DNA of 64,000 bases, taken from NCBI RefSeq assembly GCF_003584105.1, contig NZ_QXFO01000019.1, positions 1 to 64,000 of the forward strand. The letters run 5' to 3'. Origin of the DNA: Flagellimonas taeanensis. GTDB taxonomy: Bacteria; Bacteroidota; Bacteroidia; Flavobacteriales; Flavobacteriaceae. Shown here in pieces: positions 42,808 to 50,736 of this stretch (positions are counted from its first letter, which is position 1; each line of letters starts with the position of its first letter). A program made the translations under genes and the position numbers. The notes below the pieces were generated by a model. It was not told the DNA's origin and did no database searches. It saw only the letters and a list, made by a program, of their open reading frames with translations.

Positions 42808-42831
42808 AAAAGCAGGTTTTCACCTGCTTTT
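42808..42831 (-). terminator. Intrinsic terminator of the second barrel gene
   Basis: AAAAGCAGGT, loop, ACCTGCTTTT: a perfect 10-bp stem, with further A on the plus strand giving the U-run on the minus strand. It is 21 bases after the stop at 42853. Confidence 0.85.
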
Positions 42832-42852
42832 GTCAATTGGTTATAACGATTT

Positions 42853-43314
42853 TCAATCTATGGCGAACTGGAGGCCAAAGCCAAATGCGGCCACTTCATT
42901 TTCCCCCACTTCACTGAGGACCACGGCGGGTCGCCAATCAAAATTGATGACAAAGGGCACACCGTCCACCTTAAAATCCATGCCCACATGGGGGCGGAGG
43001 GCGAAAATATTGTCCGTGTACTTTAAAAAGATGATGCTGGGTCCCACACCGGCATACCACCGCAGTCCCTTCGCGCCCACAAACTCTTTGTGGAAGGAAT
43101 ACAGAAAGGTGGCAATGGTGGCATTGTCCTCAAAACCCAGATCGGCCTGGCCCACATGGTTATCCGAGAAGAAATACTTCCCCGTGGCTCCAAAAAAAGT
43201 GGTCTCGTCATAGAGGTCGATGCCCAGACCCAAGGCCGCCTTGTAGTTGGTCTGCGCCTTAAGGACTGTTGAACCTAGGACCGAAATAGCAATAGCAAAA
43301 AGTAATTTTTTCAT
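42853..43314 (-). CDS. Small outer-membrane beta-barrel protein
   Basis: A 153-residue exported protein: signal peptide MKKLLFAIAISVLGSTVLKAQ, then alternating beta strands (YKAALGLGIDLYD, HVGQADLGFEDNATIATFLY) and a short barrel end (GFGLQFAID). Similar in length and design to its two neighbours but not obviously the same in sequence. Unknown role; it has its own terminator. Confidence 0.72.
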   Translation of the reverse strand: MKKLLFAIAISVLGSTVLKAQTNYKAALGLGIDLYDETTFFGATGKYFFSDNHVGQADLGFEDNATIATFLYSFHKEFVGAKGLRWYAGVGPSIIFLKYTDNIFALRPHVGMDFKVDGVPFVINFDWRPAVVLSEVGENEVAAFGFGLQFAID

Positions 43315-43394
43315 TCTTTTTCGTGTTAAATTGGTTAATATTCATGGTTTTCAACTGCTCGGTCATGGGGCTATGAACAGTTGTTTTTCTTTAG

Positions 43395-43919
43395 CTAGAA
43401 CAAAAACAGAACTCCCAAGGCCACCATGGAAAAATTTCCATCGTTGCTGACATTGATATATGAAACATTGAGTTCGGTATTACCACTGATGTTATACCCG
43501 ACAGAGGGACGGAGATAAAACCCACCTTCATTGCCCTCATTTATGCCCACGGCATATCCTACATCTGCACCCAATTTGAAATCATACGTTGGATAAAGTC
43601 GTATTGCTGCCGCCAACGGTACTATCTGAAAGTCTTCAAATTCGCCTTCCACTGTAATCTCTCCGACCGTTACCGATCCTGTTTCCCCAAAAGCGTTGAT
43701 AAAGCCTGTGGCCAGACCGGCATCAAATAGTTCCGAGACACCCCAATGATAGGCCAAATCCAAACCAAGACTAAAACTTGAAAAATCCGATGCATCACCT
43801 ACGGGAAGACCCGCATGAACGCCTGCTTTAAAACTGCTCCTGTCCACGTACTGAGCCATGGATGAAAAACTGAATGCAATGAATGCTACAACTACTAATA
43901 CTACTGTCTTTTTGTTCAT
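43395..43919 (-). CDS. Small outer-membrane beta-barrel protein
   Basis: A 174-residue exported protein: signal peptide ending near SSMAQ, mature start YVDRSSFKAGVHAGLPVGD, and about eight beta strands ending in the hydrophobic VALGVLFLF. GLDLAYHWGVSELF and FYLRPSVGYNI are typical barrel strands. It lies between the second barrel gene and the divergent xerD. Role unknown. Confidence 0.75.
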   Translation of the reverse strand: MNKKTVVLVVVAFIAFSFSSMAQYVDRSSFKAGVHAGLPVGDASDFSSFSLGLDLAYHWGVSELFDAGLATGFINAFGETGSVTVGEITVEGEFEDFQIVPLAAAIRLYPTYDFKLGADVGYAVGINEGNEGGFYLRPSVGYNISGNTELNVSYINVSNDGNFSMVALGVLFLF

Positions 43920-44154
43920 ATGTTAAAATTTTGTCAAGAACAAAACGTATTCTTAATGGATATAGTGCGTATTTGTACTAAAAATCCTAATAAAAGCATT
44001 CAAGATTGATATAAAAAAGGTTCATTTAAAAAAACATCCCGAAAATATCGAAACAATTTTATCGTTCTGGCTCCAATTGACCAATGTGCCTTTTGAGTTG
44101 ACCGATGCACCAAAAGGAGCCATATTTGAACATTTTTGTGTCTATCTTTAGTCC

Positions 44155-45051
44155 ATGAAGTGGCATCAGGCAATAACGGATTATCAAAATTATTTGAAGA
44201 TTGAAAGAGGGCTTTCGAAAAATTCAATCAGCAACTATGTCCTGGACCTTCAAAAACTGGTCGGCTATCTTGGGGAGCATGAAATCAACGAAAGTCCAAT
44301 CAAGATTTCCCGGGAAATTGTCCAACAGTTTGTGTATGATGTGGCCAAAAACCTCAACCCCCGATCACAGGCACGTATCATTTCCGGACTGAAGGGGTTC
44401 TTCAGTTACTTGATCTTTGAGGATTATAGGACCGACAACCCGATGGCCCTGATAGAGACCCCTAAAATAGGACGTAAACTACCCGACACCCTTTCCGTGG
44501 ATGAAATCAATGATCTTATTTCCGCCATCGATCTCTCCAAACCCGAAGGCGAACGCAACAGGGCCATTTTGGAGACGCTTTATGGTTGCGGCCTCAGGGT
44601 CTCCGAACTGGTGAACCTTAAACTGTCCGATCTGTATTTTGACGAAGGGTTCATCAAGGTCACGGGAAAGGGAAACAAGCAGCGTTTTGTGCCCATAAGT
44701 GACGTCAATATCAAATACATCCAACTGTACCACGATGGGATTCGGGTGCACCTTCCCATCCAAAAAGAGCATGAGGATGTTGTTTTTCTCAATCGGAGAG
44801 GAAAACAGTTGACCAGGGCCATGATCTTTACGGTAATCAAACAGTTGGCCGAGAAAATCGGTCTCAAAAAAAGCATCAGCCCACATACGTTCCGGCATTC
44901 CTTTGCCACCCATCTATTGGAGAACGGGGCCGACCTCAGGGCCATACAGCAAATGTTGGGACACGAGAGCATCACCACCACGGAGGTCTATATGCACGTC
45001 AATCGGGTGCATCTGACCAAGGTATTGAACGAGTTCCATCCGCGGAAATAA
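44155..45051 (+). CDS. xerD: Site-specific tyrosine recombinase XerD
   Basis: A 298-residue recombinase that resolves chromosome dimers at dif with XerC. The N-terminal SAM-like core-binding domain is at about 1-90; catalytic residues are visible: Arg in GCGLRVSELVNLK, Lys in VTGKGNKQR, His-x2-Arg in HTFRHSFATHLLENG, His in LGHESITTTEVYMH and the nucleophile Tyr in EVYMHV. Length is standard. A box TATCTTTA at 44143-44150 close to the ATG may be a promoter. In other flavobacteria aroQ and xerD are often neighbours; here three barrel genes lie between. Confidence 0.92.
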   Translation: MKWHQAITDYQNYLKIERGLSKNSISNYVLDLQKLVGYLGEHEINESPIKISREIVQQFVYDVAKNLNPRSQARIISGLKGFFSYLIFEDYRTDNPMALIETPKIGRKLPDTLSVDEINDLISAIDLSKPEGERNRAILETLYGCGLRVSELVNLKLSDLYFDEGFIKVTGKGNKQRFVPISDVNIKYIQLYHDGIRVHLPIQKEHEDVVFLNRRGKQLTRAMIFTVIKQLAEKIGLKKSISPHTFRHSFATHLLENGADLRAIQQMLGHESITTTEVYMHVNRVHLTKVLNEFHPRK

Positions 45052-45069
45052 ACCTAGATTAGGACAGAC

Positions 45070-46377
45070 TTAATCCTGCATCAATTTGCTACGGTCCGCT
45101 TGGTTCTGTTTCTTAAAGGGCCGGATGATCAATCGCGCCTCCCTGTCAAAACGGATGTAGTTATAGACCCAATTGATGAAGACCACTACCCTGTTCCTGA
45201 ATCCGATCAAGAAATAGAGGTGGACAAACATCCATACAAACCAGGCGAACACGCCTTGGAACTTAAACCTGGGCAGGTCCACCACGGCCTTGTTCCTTCC
45301 TACGGTCGCCATACTCCCCTTGTCCTTGTACACAAAGGGTTTCATGGGTTTTCCATCGATCAACCTAACCATGTTTTCCCCGAGACTGCGTCCTTGCTGA
45401 ATGGCCGGTTGCGCCATCATGGGGTGTCCTTCTGGAAAGGCATCGGTCTGCATTTGGGCCACATCGCCGATGGCAAAAATCTCTTCAAATCCTTCGACTT
45501 GATGAAAGTGGTTCACTTTCAACCGATTGCCCCTAGCTAGAATTTCTTTTGCATCCAAGCCTTTTATGCCCACGGCCTGTACTCCTGCCGCCCAAACCAA
45601 TGTAGCCGTTTCAAAAACGGTATCGGTGTTTGTGGTGACGCATTTTCCATCATAATCGGCCACCCGGATATTTTTCCATACATTCACCCCAAGACCTTCC
45701 AGAAAGCGTTCGGCCTTTCGGGAGGCCACATCGCTCATGGCCGGAAGCAATCTGTCCCCACTCTGCACCAGATTGATCTGTGCCCTTCGGGTGTCCAGAT
45801 CGGGATAATCTTTGGGAAGGATCCCTTTTTTGATCTCGGCCAATGCACCAGCAAGCTCCACCCCGGTCGGTCCTCCTCCCACGATCACAAAGTTCATCAG
45901 CGCATCCCGTTCATGGAGATCATCCGTTAAAAGGGCCTGTTCAAAATTTTCAAGGATCAAGCTCCTCAAGTTCAAGGATTGGGGAATGGTCTTCATGGCC
46001 ATGCCCATGGTTTGAATACCCTTGTTCCCAAAGTAATTGGTCTCGGAGCCCGTGGCCACCACCAGATAATCGTATCGGATATCCCCAATGTTGGTCAGCA
46101 CCCTTTTTCCTTGGGTATCTATTTCCAACACATTGGCCAACCTAAAGTAGAAATTGGGATACCCCTGCAACACCTTTCGGATGGGATAGGCTATGGAATC
46201 GGGCTCCAGCCCACCTGTGGACACCTGATAGAGCAAGGGTTGGAAGTTGTGGTAGTTGTGCTTGTCCAACAAAACGACCTGTGCTTCCTTTTTGCTCAAT
46301 TTTTTAGCCAGCGCTATGCCTCCAAAGCCCCCACCGATAATGATGACCCTTGGAAAACTGGATTGTGGGATATTCAT
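45070..46377 (-). CDS. ndh: NADH dehydrogenase type II (NDH-2)
   Basis: A 435-residue membrane-bound flavoprotein that passes electrons from NADH to quinone without pumping protons. FAD motif IIGGGFGGIALAKKL, second motif VIVGGGPTGVELAGAL, EIFAIGDVAQ for the flavin tail, and a hydrophobic C-terminal membrane anchor WFVWMFVHLYFLIGF. I chose the ATG at 46377 because the -7 box at 46392-46399 excludes the long upstream frame and makes the ATG at 46386 the first transcribed base or so. Confidence 0.9.
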   Translation of the reverse strand: MNIPQSSFPRVIIIGGGFGGIALAKKLSKKEAQVVLLDKHNYHNFQPLLYQVSTGGLEPDSIAYPIRKVLQGYPNFYFRLANVLEIDTQGKRVLTNIGDIRYDYLVVATGSETNYFGNKGIQTMGMAMKTIPQSLNLRSLILENFEQALLTDDLHERDALMNFVIVGGGPTGVELAGALAEIKKGILPKDYPDLDTRRAQINLVQSGDRLLPAMSDVASRKAERFLEGLGVNVWKNIRVADYDGKCVTTNTDTVFETATLVWAAGVQAVGIKGLDAKEILARGNRLKVNHFHQVEGFEEIFAIGDVAQMQTDAFPEGHPMMAQPAIQQGRSLGENMVRLIDGKPMKPFVYKDKGSMATVGRNKAVVDLPRFKFQGVFAWFVWMFVHLYFLIGFRNRVVVFINWVYNYIRFDREARLIIRPFKKQNQADRSKLMQD

Positions 46378-46391
46378 GCTTGACATGCTCG

Positions 46392-46399
46392 CAAATGTA
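46392..46399 (-). promoter_or_regulatory. ndh promoter -7 box TACATTTG
   Basis: Exact TAnnTTTG on the minus strand, 14 bases before the ATG at 46377. No -33 element at usual spacing. Confidence 0.55.
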
Positions 46400-46442
46400 A
46401 GTATTCCAAAAACAGGGATATCATTTTGGACCTGTTTTTTAA

Positions 46443-46450
46443 TACCTTTG
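46443..46450 (+). promoter_or_regulatory. Possible housekeeping promoter -7 box TACCTTTG
   Basis: Exact TAnnTTTG on the plus strand with TTTG 14 bases upstream (46425-46428). It could read the ECF gene at 46600 with a long leader, in addition to the element at 46550. Confidence 0.4.
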
Positions 46451-46549
46451 AAACCTAGTCCGAAACTCCATATCAAAGGAAAATATGTCCCATGCCAAGC
46501 AAGGGACACCCTGTTTTGGAATACCTGAAATAGATTTTTGGGACGGATC

Positions 46550-46587
46550 GTAACAAAAACTGCATTTGATATACCAATAAGGCAAAC
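46550..46587 (+). promoter_or_regulatory. Candidate ECF-type promoter, GTAACAA-N20-ATAAGGCAAAC
   Basis: GTAACAA at 46550-46556 and ATAAGGCAAAC at 46577-46587, ending 12 bases before the GTG start. It matches the element before the other ECF gene (27816-27852) in both blocks and in spacing to within one base. Confidence 0.5.
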
Positions 46588-46599
46588 TTACCAACCTTA

Positions 46600-47094
46600 G
46601 TGAACAAAGAACTGGAACATCGTTTTGTGACGGAACTTGAGAACAATCAGAACATTGTTCATAAGGTATGTAGCCTATATACCAACGACAAGGATTCACA
46701 CAACGATCTCTTTCAGGAGATCACGATCCAACTGTGGAAGGCCTATCCGAAGTTTCGGGGAGATGCCAAGTTCAGCACATGGATGTACCGGGTCGCCTTG
46801 AACACTGCCATTACATTGTACAGAAAATCCAAGAAAAGGGTGCAAACCCAAGACTACGATTCTGTCGTACATAGAATTAAGACCAATGAGTACGATGATA
46901 CAGAGGAAAAGCAGTTGAAGCTGATGTACGATGCGGTCCGACAGCTGGGCGATATTGACAAGGCATTGGTTTTTCTATACCTGGAAGACAAGGATTATTC
47001 GGAAATAGCCGAAACATTAGGTATCACTGAGGTAAATGCAAGGGTAAAAATGAACAGGGTGAAAAATAAACTAAGAACCATATTAAATCCTTAG
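46600..47094 (+). CDS. ECF RNA polymerase sigma factor
   Basis: A 164-residue ECF sigma factor. Region 2 is LFQEITIQLWKAYPKFRGDAKF (from residue 37) with STWMYRVALNTAI; region 4 is YLEDKDYSEIAETLGITEVNARVKMNRVK in part. The start is GTG at 46600, the only start before the conserved part. The next gene, 3 bases on, encodes a four-helix membrane protein in the position of an anti-sigma factor. Confidence 0.9.
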   Translation: MNKELEHRFVTELENNQNIVHKVCSLYTNDKDSHNDLFQEITIQLWKAYPKFRGDAKFSTWMYRVALNTAITLYRKSKKRVQTQDYDSVVHRIKTNEYDDTEEKQLKLMYDAVRQLGDIDKALVFLYLEDKDYSEIAETLGITEVNARVKMNRVKNKLRTILNP

Positions 47095-47097
47095 AAC

Positions 47098-47742
47098 ATG
47101 GTGGATGAACTGGAGTTCTTGAAAAAAGACTGGCAAAAAAGGGAGGCCGACCTTCCCAAACTGTCCTATGACCAAATCTATGGGATGACCTGGAAAAAAT
47201 CGTCCTCCATAGTCAAGTGGATATTTTATATCAGTCTCATTGAGCTGGTATTTTGGGCAGCGATCAATATCATCTTCAGCGATTCCGAGACCATGGAAGA
47301 GCTCAAGGCCCTGCACATACACAAGGTGATCATGGTACTGAACATCATCAACTATGGCATTATCCTATACTTTATCTACAAATTCTATATCAATTACAGA
47401 AAAATATCCTTTACCGATTCCTCCAGAAAATTGATGAAGGCCATCCTCAAAGTGAAAAGAACGGTGACCCAATATGTCTGGTTCAACCTGATCATCTTCA
47501 CCACCTACCTGATCATCAACATGTACGGTGTTCTGCTGTATTCCCCTGAGGGGCAAAAAATAGTACAGGCCGCATCGGAAGACGGGAACAGTTTTTCCTT
47601 TTGGGCAATGGTAATCACCATTTCAGTGGTCTTTACCGCCGTTGTACTGCTACTGGTATGGCTGTTCTACAAATTGCTCTATGGAATTCTGCTAAAAAGG
47701 CTCCGGGAAAACTACAACGAACTAAAGAAACTGGAGGTCTAG
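47098..47742 (+). CDS. Membrane protein paired with the ECF sigma factor
   Basis: A 214-residue protein with a charged cytoplasmic N-terminus (about 1-38) and four predicted membrane helices (about 39-60, 78-100, 125-147 and 165-195). It is unlike the single-pass partner of the other ECF gene. Its place after the sigma gene suggests an anti-sigma or sensor role, which is inference. Its end overlaps the acyltransferase gene on the other strand by 4 bases. Confidence 0.7.
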   Translation: MVDELEFLKKDWQKREADLPKLSYDQIYGMTWKKSSSIVKWIFYISLIELVFWAAINIIFSDSETMEELKALHIHKVIMVLNIINYGIILYFIYKFYINYRKISFTDSSRKLMKAILKVKRTVTQYVWFNLIIFTTYLIINMYGVLLYSPEGQKIVQAASEDGNSFSFWAMVITISVVFTAVVLLLVWLFYKLLYGILLKRLRENYNELKKLEV

Positions 47743-48551
47743 TCTCCCCGGTAACTGTAGCGTCTCTTCTCGTTTTCGGCCTCATAGGCCAAGAGTTCTT
47801 CTTTGGGAATCACCTTTAGAAAAGAAGGATGCTGCTCGATGGCATACTCCAATTTTTCCAATATGGCATCAATGGATTCATTTTCGTAGTCAATATCCAA
47901 AGGCTGTTTGATCTGCATGGACTGTAGGATGCCCTTCTTTTTCACACGAAGCCCTTTTTTATCGAAAGAACGCCTAAAACCATCGATCACTACGGGCACC
48001 ACCACCGGTTTGTACCGCTTGATGATGTGTGCCGTGCCCTTGCGCAAAGGCTTCCAAGGCGTAGTGGTCCCTTGCGGAAAAGTGATTACCCAACCATCAT
48101 CAAGGGCCTTCGCAATATTGCTGATATCGCTGAACTTCACTTGTCTGTTCACATCCTGCCCATCGGCCCTCCATGTCCTTTCAATGCTTATGGAACCGGC
48201 ATAGGCCAATATCTTGGTGAGCAGGCTCTTCTTCATGGTCTCCTTGGCCGCCACATAATAGATGTTGAGTTTGGGGTTCCAAAGGTATCCCAAGTTCTTG
48301 ATGTTGTCGTCCCGTCCCTTAAGACTGGCGTTGAACACATGGAACATGGCCACCACGTCCGCAAAATAGGTCTGGTGGTTGCTCACAAAAAGGACGTTGG
48401 TCTCGGGAAGGTCACGGATGACCTGTGAACCTTCTATTTCCAGGGTGTTGAACCTCTTGTAACGCGAATGGGTCATCATCCCCGCTATACGGATCAACCA
48501 CCGTTTTAAAAATAAGATATGGCCGAAAGGATTTCGCTTGAACAGACCCAT
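47739..48551 (-). CDS. Lysophospholipid acyltransferase-like protein with altered motifs
   Basis: A 270-residue member of the PlsC/LPLAT superfamily. The catalytic motif reads NHQTYFAD, so His and Asp are separated by five residues instead of four, and the usual PEGTR is FPQGTTTPW. The rest (VVPVVIDGFRRSFDKKG) is conserved. It probably acylates a lipid other than lysophosphatidate. Contrast the standard motifs of the PlsC-like gene at 2699-3241. Confidence 0.8.
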   Translation of the reverse strand: MGLFKRNPFGHILFLKRWLIRIAGMMTHSRYKRFNTLEIEGSQVIRDLPETNVLFVSNHQTYFADVVAMFHVFNASLKGRDDNIKNLGYLWNPKLNIYYVAAKETMKKSLLTKILAYAGSISIERTWRADGQDVNRQVKFSDISNIAKALDDGWVITFPQGTTTPWKPLRKGTAHIIKRYKPVVVPVVIDGFRRSFDKKGLRVKKKGILQSMQIKQPLDIDYENESIDAILEKLEYAIEQHPSFLKVIPKEELLAYEAENEKRRYSYRGD

Positions 48552-48588
48552 GAATCAATAAATTGAACACAAATTTACAAAATAGCCC

Positions 48589-49230
48589 TTAAAGCGCTTC
48601 CAGCAAAAGCTCCTTGATCTCACTCAACATCATGGCCGTTGCGCCCCAAACCGTGTAACCATTTAATCTATAAGCAGGTACGTTGATATTCATGGCATAA
48701 GAAGTGCTCAATATTTCTTCAATATGGTTGGAATCGTCCAAGAAATCCCTAAGAAAGACCTCGACGAGCTGCTCTACTTCGCTCTCTTCCTTCACAAATG
48801 GTCGGGGGTCGGGATAGATACCCATGAAAGGGCTCACCAGAAAATTGCTGGGCGGGATATAGACCTCGCTGAGCTCTTTTATGACCTCTATCGCATGAGG
48901 GGGCACCCCGACTTCCTCGTGGGTCTCCCGAAGGGCCGTTTGCAACAAATCCCTATCTTCCTGCTCCTCTTTGCCTCCGGGAAAACCGATCTGGTTGGAA
49001 TGTATGCCCTCATATACCTTACGCAAAATCAGGAGCAACCGGGTCTCGTTCGCCATATCGGGGTAGAACAGGGCCATAACCCCTGCCCGCTTTGGTTGGA
49101 AATCCTCAATTTTATGCGCCTTCAACCATTGAATCCGTAATTCCGGCGACATTTTATGATGCGAGGCCTCCCCGGGTAGTGGGAGATTTTTTATTTTTAA
49201 GGCTAGTTGACTAAATTCATCAAATTTCAT
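48589..49230 (-). CDS. Nudix hydrolase, CoA pyrophosphatase type
   Basis: A 213-residue Nudix protein of the CoA-diphosphatase (YeaB/NudL) subgroup. The Nudix box GFPGGKEEQEDRDLLQTALR continuing to ETHEEVGV is complete, and LLLILRKVYEG with HSNQIGFPGG is the extra motif of this subgroup. I placed the start at the ATG at 49230 (MKFDEFSQ); the longer frame to 49443 is read through the cyclophilin gene. Its start codon overlaps the start codon of the divergent cyclophilin gene. Confidence 0.88.
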   Translation of the reverse strand: MKFDEFSQLALKIKNLPLPGEASHHKMSPELRIQWLKAHKIEDFQPKRAGVMALFYPDMANETRLLLILRKVYEGIHSNQIGFPGGKEEQEDRDLLQTALRETHEEVGVPPHAIEVIKELSEVYIPPSNFLVSPFMGIYPDPRPFVKEESEVEQLVEVFLRDFLDDSNHIEEILSTSYAMNINVPAYRLNGYTVWGATAMMLSEIKELLLEAL

Positions 49231-49951
49231 GCTGTTGAGACCATCGGCTTTTACTACATTATTATTGCTCATTTTATGTATCTCCTGCGGAGAATCCCCA
49301 AAAAAGAACACGGACAAAGTTGAGGAAAAAATCGCAAAGACGGATACCCTCCCCAAAACCGAAAACGACCCGTCCCCGGAAGAACCCGAAGAAGAACAGG
49401 CTTTTGTACTGACAGAGGAGAATGCCATTGATTTCTTTTTCAATTATGCGAAAGAGCTCAAAAAGAACAAGGTAAAGCTCACCACGAACATGGGCAGTTT
49501 CACGCTTGAGTTGTATGATGATGTACCCTACCACAAGGCCAACTTCATCTATCTGGCCCGAAAGAACTACTTTGACAGCACCCAGTTCCACAGGGTTGTG
49601 AAGGATTTCATCATCCAAGGCGGCAATTCCGATGACCGAAAGACCTCAAAAAAACGGGCCGATATAGGGAGGTACCTGCTTCCGCCCGACACCAAAAAGG
49701 GACACAAGCACCACAGGGGCACCATTTCCATGCCCAGCAGCGAAAGGGACAATCCGCACAAACTGGCCTCTCCCTATGAATTCTTCATTGTGGTGACCGA
49801 TCCCGGGTCCTATCACTTGGATGGCTCCTACACGCCTTTTGGCCGTGTGATAGAGGGTATGGACGTGGTGGATGCCATCAACAAGGTTCCCGTGGGCGAT
49901 GGCGACTGGCCATGGAAAAGTGTTTATATCCTGAAGGCCGAAGTGTTATAA
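49229..49951 (+). CDS. Cyclophilin-type peptidylprolyl isomerase, lipoprotein
   Basis: A 240-residue protein with a lipoprotein signal (LLILCISC, Cys20), an acidic linker rich in Glu and Pro, and a cyclophilin domain (about 75-240) with FHRVVKDFIIQGG and EFFIVVTDPGSYHLDG. It would assist folding of proline-containing proteins in the periplasm. The start ATG (49229-49231) overlaps the divergent Nudix start (49230-49228) within one CATG, so there is no intergenic DNA between the two genes. Confidence 0.9.
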   Translation: MLLRPSAFTTLLLLILCISCGESPKKNTDKVEEKIAKTDTLPKTENDPSPEEPEEEQAFVLTEENAIDFFFNYAKELKKNKVKLTTNMGSFTLELYDDVPYHKANFIYLARKNYFDSTQFHRVVKDFIIQGGNSDDRKTSKKRADIGRYLLPPDTKKGHKHHRGTISMPSSERDNPHKLASPYEFFIVVTDPGSYHLDGSYTPFGRVIEGMDVVDAINKVPVGDGDWPWKSVYILKAEVL

Positions 49952-50003
49952 AACAATCAAAAAATACCCTAATTTAGGTTGAACAAGGAACAACTAACTC
50001 ATT

Positions 50004-50726
50004 ATGATCAAAACAGACAAATTTACGTACTCCGGCAATGGACAGACCTATGAGGGGGTCATTGCCCATGACACCGATTTCAAGGGCAAACGCCCTGTGG
50101 TGATGGTTTCCCACACCTGGATGGGGCAGTCCAAATTCGAAGAGGACAAGGCAACCGAACTGGCCAAAATGGGCTATCTGGCCTTTGCCATAGATGTTTT
50201 TGGCAAGGGAAAACGGGCAAAAGATGCCGATCAGGCCGAAGAATTGATGAATGAGGCCTTGGCAGACCGCCAAGAACTATTGGACCGCTTGCTGTTGGCC
50301 CTGGAAAAAGTAAAGGAACATGAGTTGGCAGACTCAACAAAAGTGGGGATCATCGGTTTTTGCTTTGGGGGAAAATGTGCCCTTGACCTAGCACGTTCCG
50401 GAGTGGACATCAAGGCCACCGTATGCTTCCATGGCATATTCGATCCGCCGGGACTGGAACAGGAGGGCGACATCAAGGCCAAGATATTGGTGCTCCATGG
50501 TTGGGAAGACCCTCTTGCTTTTCCCAAGGACATAGTTGCCTTAGGCTATGAGCTCACCGAACGGAATGCGGTTTGGGAAATGGACATCTTTGGCCATACC
50601 GGGCATGCCTTCACGAATCCCAATGCCAAATCCCCCGACCAAGGCATGGAATACAATGCCCTGGCCAGTGACCGATCTTGGCAGCGTATGACACACTTTT
50701 TTGAAGAGGTGTTCGGGACAAAATAA
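50004..50726 (+). CDS. Dienelactone hydrolase family protein
   Basis: A 240-residue alpha/beta hydrolase of the DLH family. The catalytic triad is Cys120 in GFCFGG, Asp169 in HGWEDPLA and His201 in GHTGHAF. No signal peptide, so cytoplasmic. It follows the cyclophilin gene by 52 bases. Substrate is not evident; many DLH paralogues act on unknown lactones or esters. Confidence 0.88.
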   Translation: MIKTDKFTYSGNGQTYEGVIAHDTDFKGKRPVVMVSHTWMGQSKFEEDKATELAKMGYLAFAIDVFGKGKRAKDADQAEELMNEALADRQELLDRLLLALEKVKEHELADSTKVGIIGFCFGGKCALDLARSGVDIKATVCFHGIFDPPGLEQEGDIKAKILVLHGWEDPLAFPKDIVALGYELTERNAVWEMDIFGHTGHAFTNPNAKSPDQGMEYNALASDRSWQRMTHFFEEVFGTK

Positions 50727-50736
50727 ACGGTTGACC

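Noticed and set aside
46378..46509. N-terminal extension of ndh
   Set aside because: The promoter -7 box at 46392-46399 lies inside it, and NDH-2 proteins start shortly before the FAD motif.
49231..49443. N-terminal extension of the Nudix frame
   Set aside because: The 71 extra residues are read antisense through the cyclophilin signal peptide and linker and do not fit the family.
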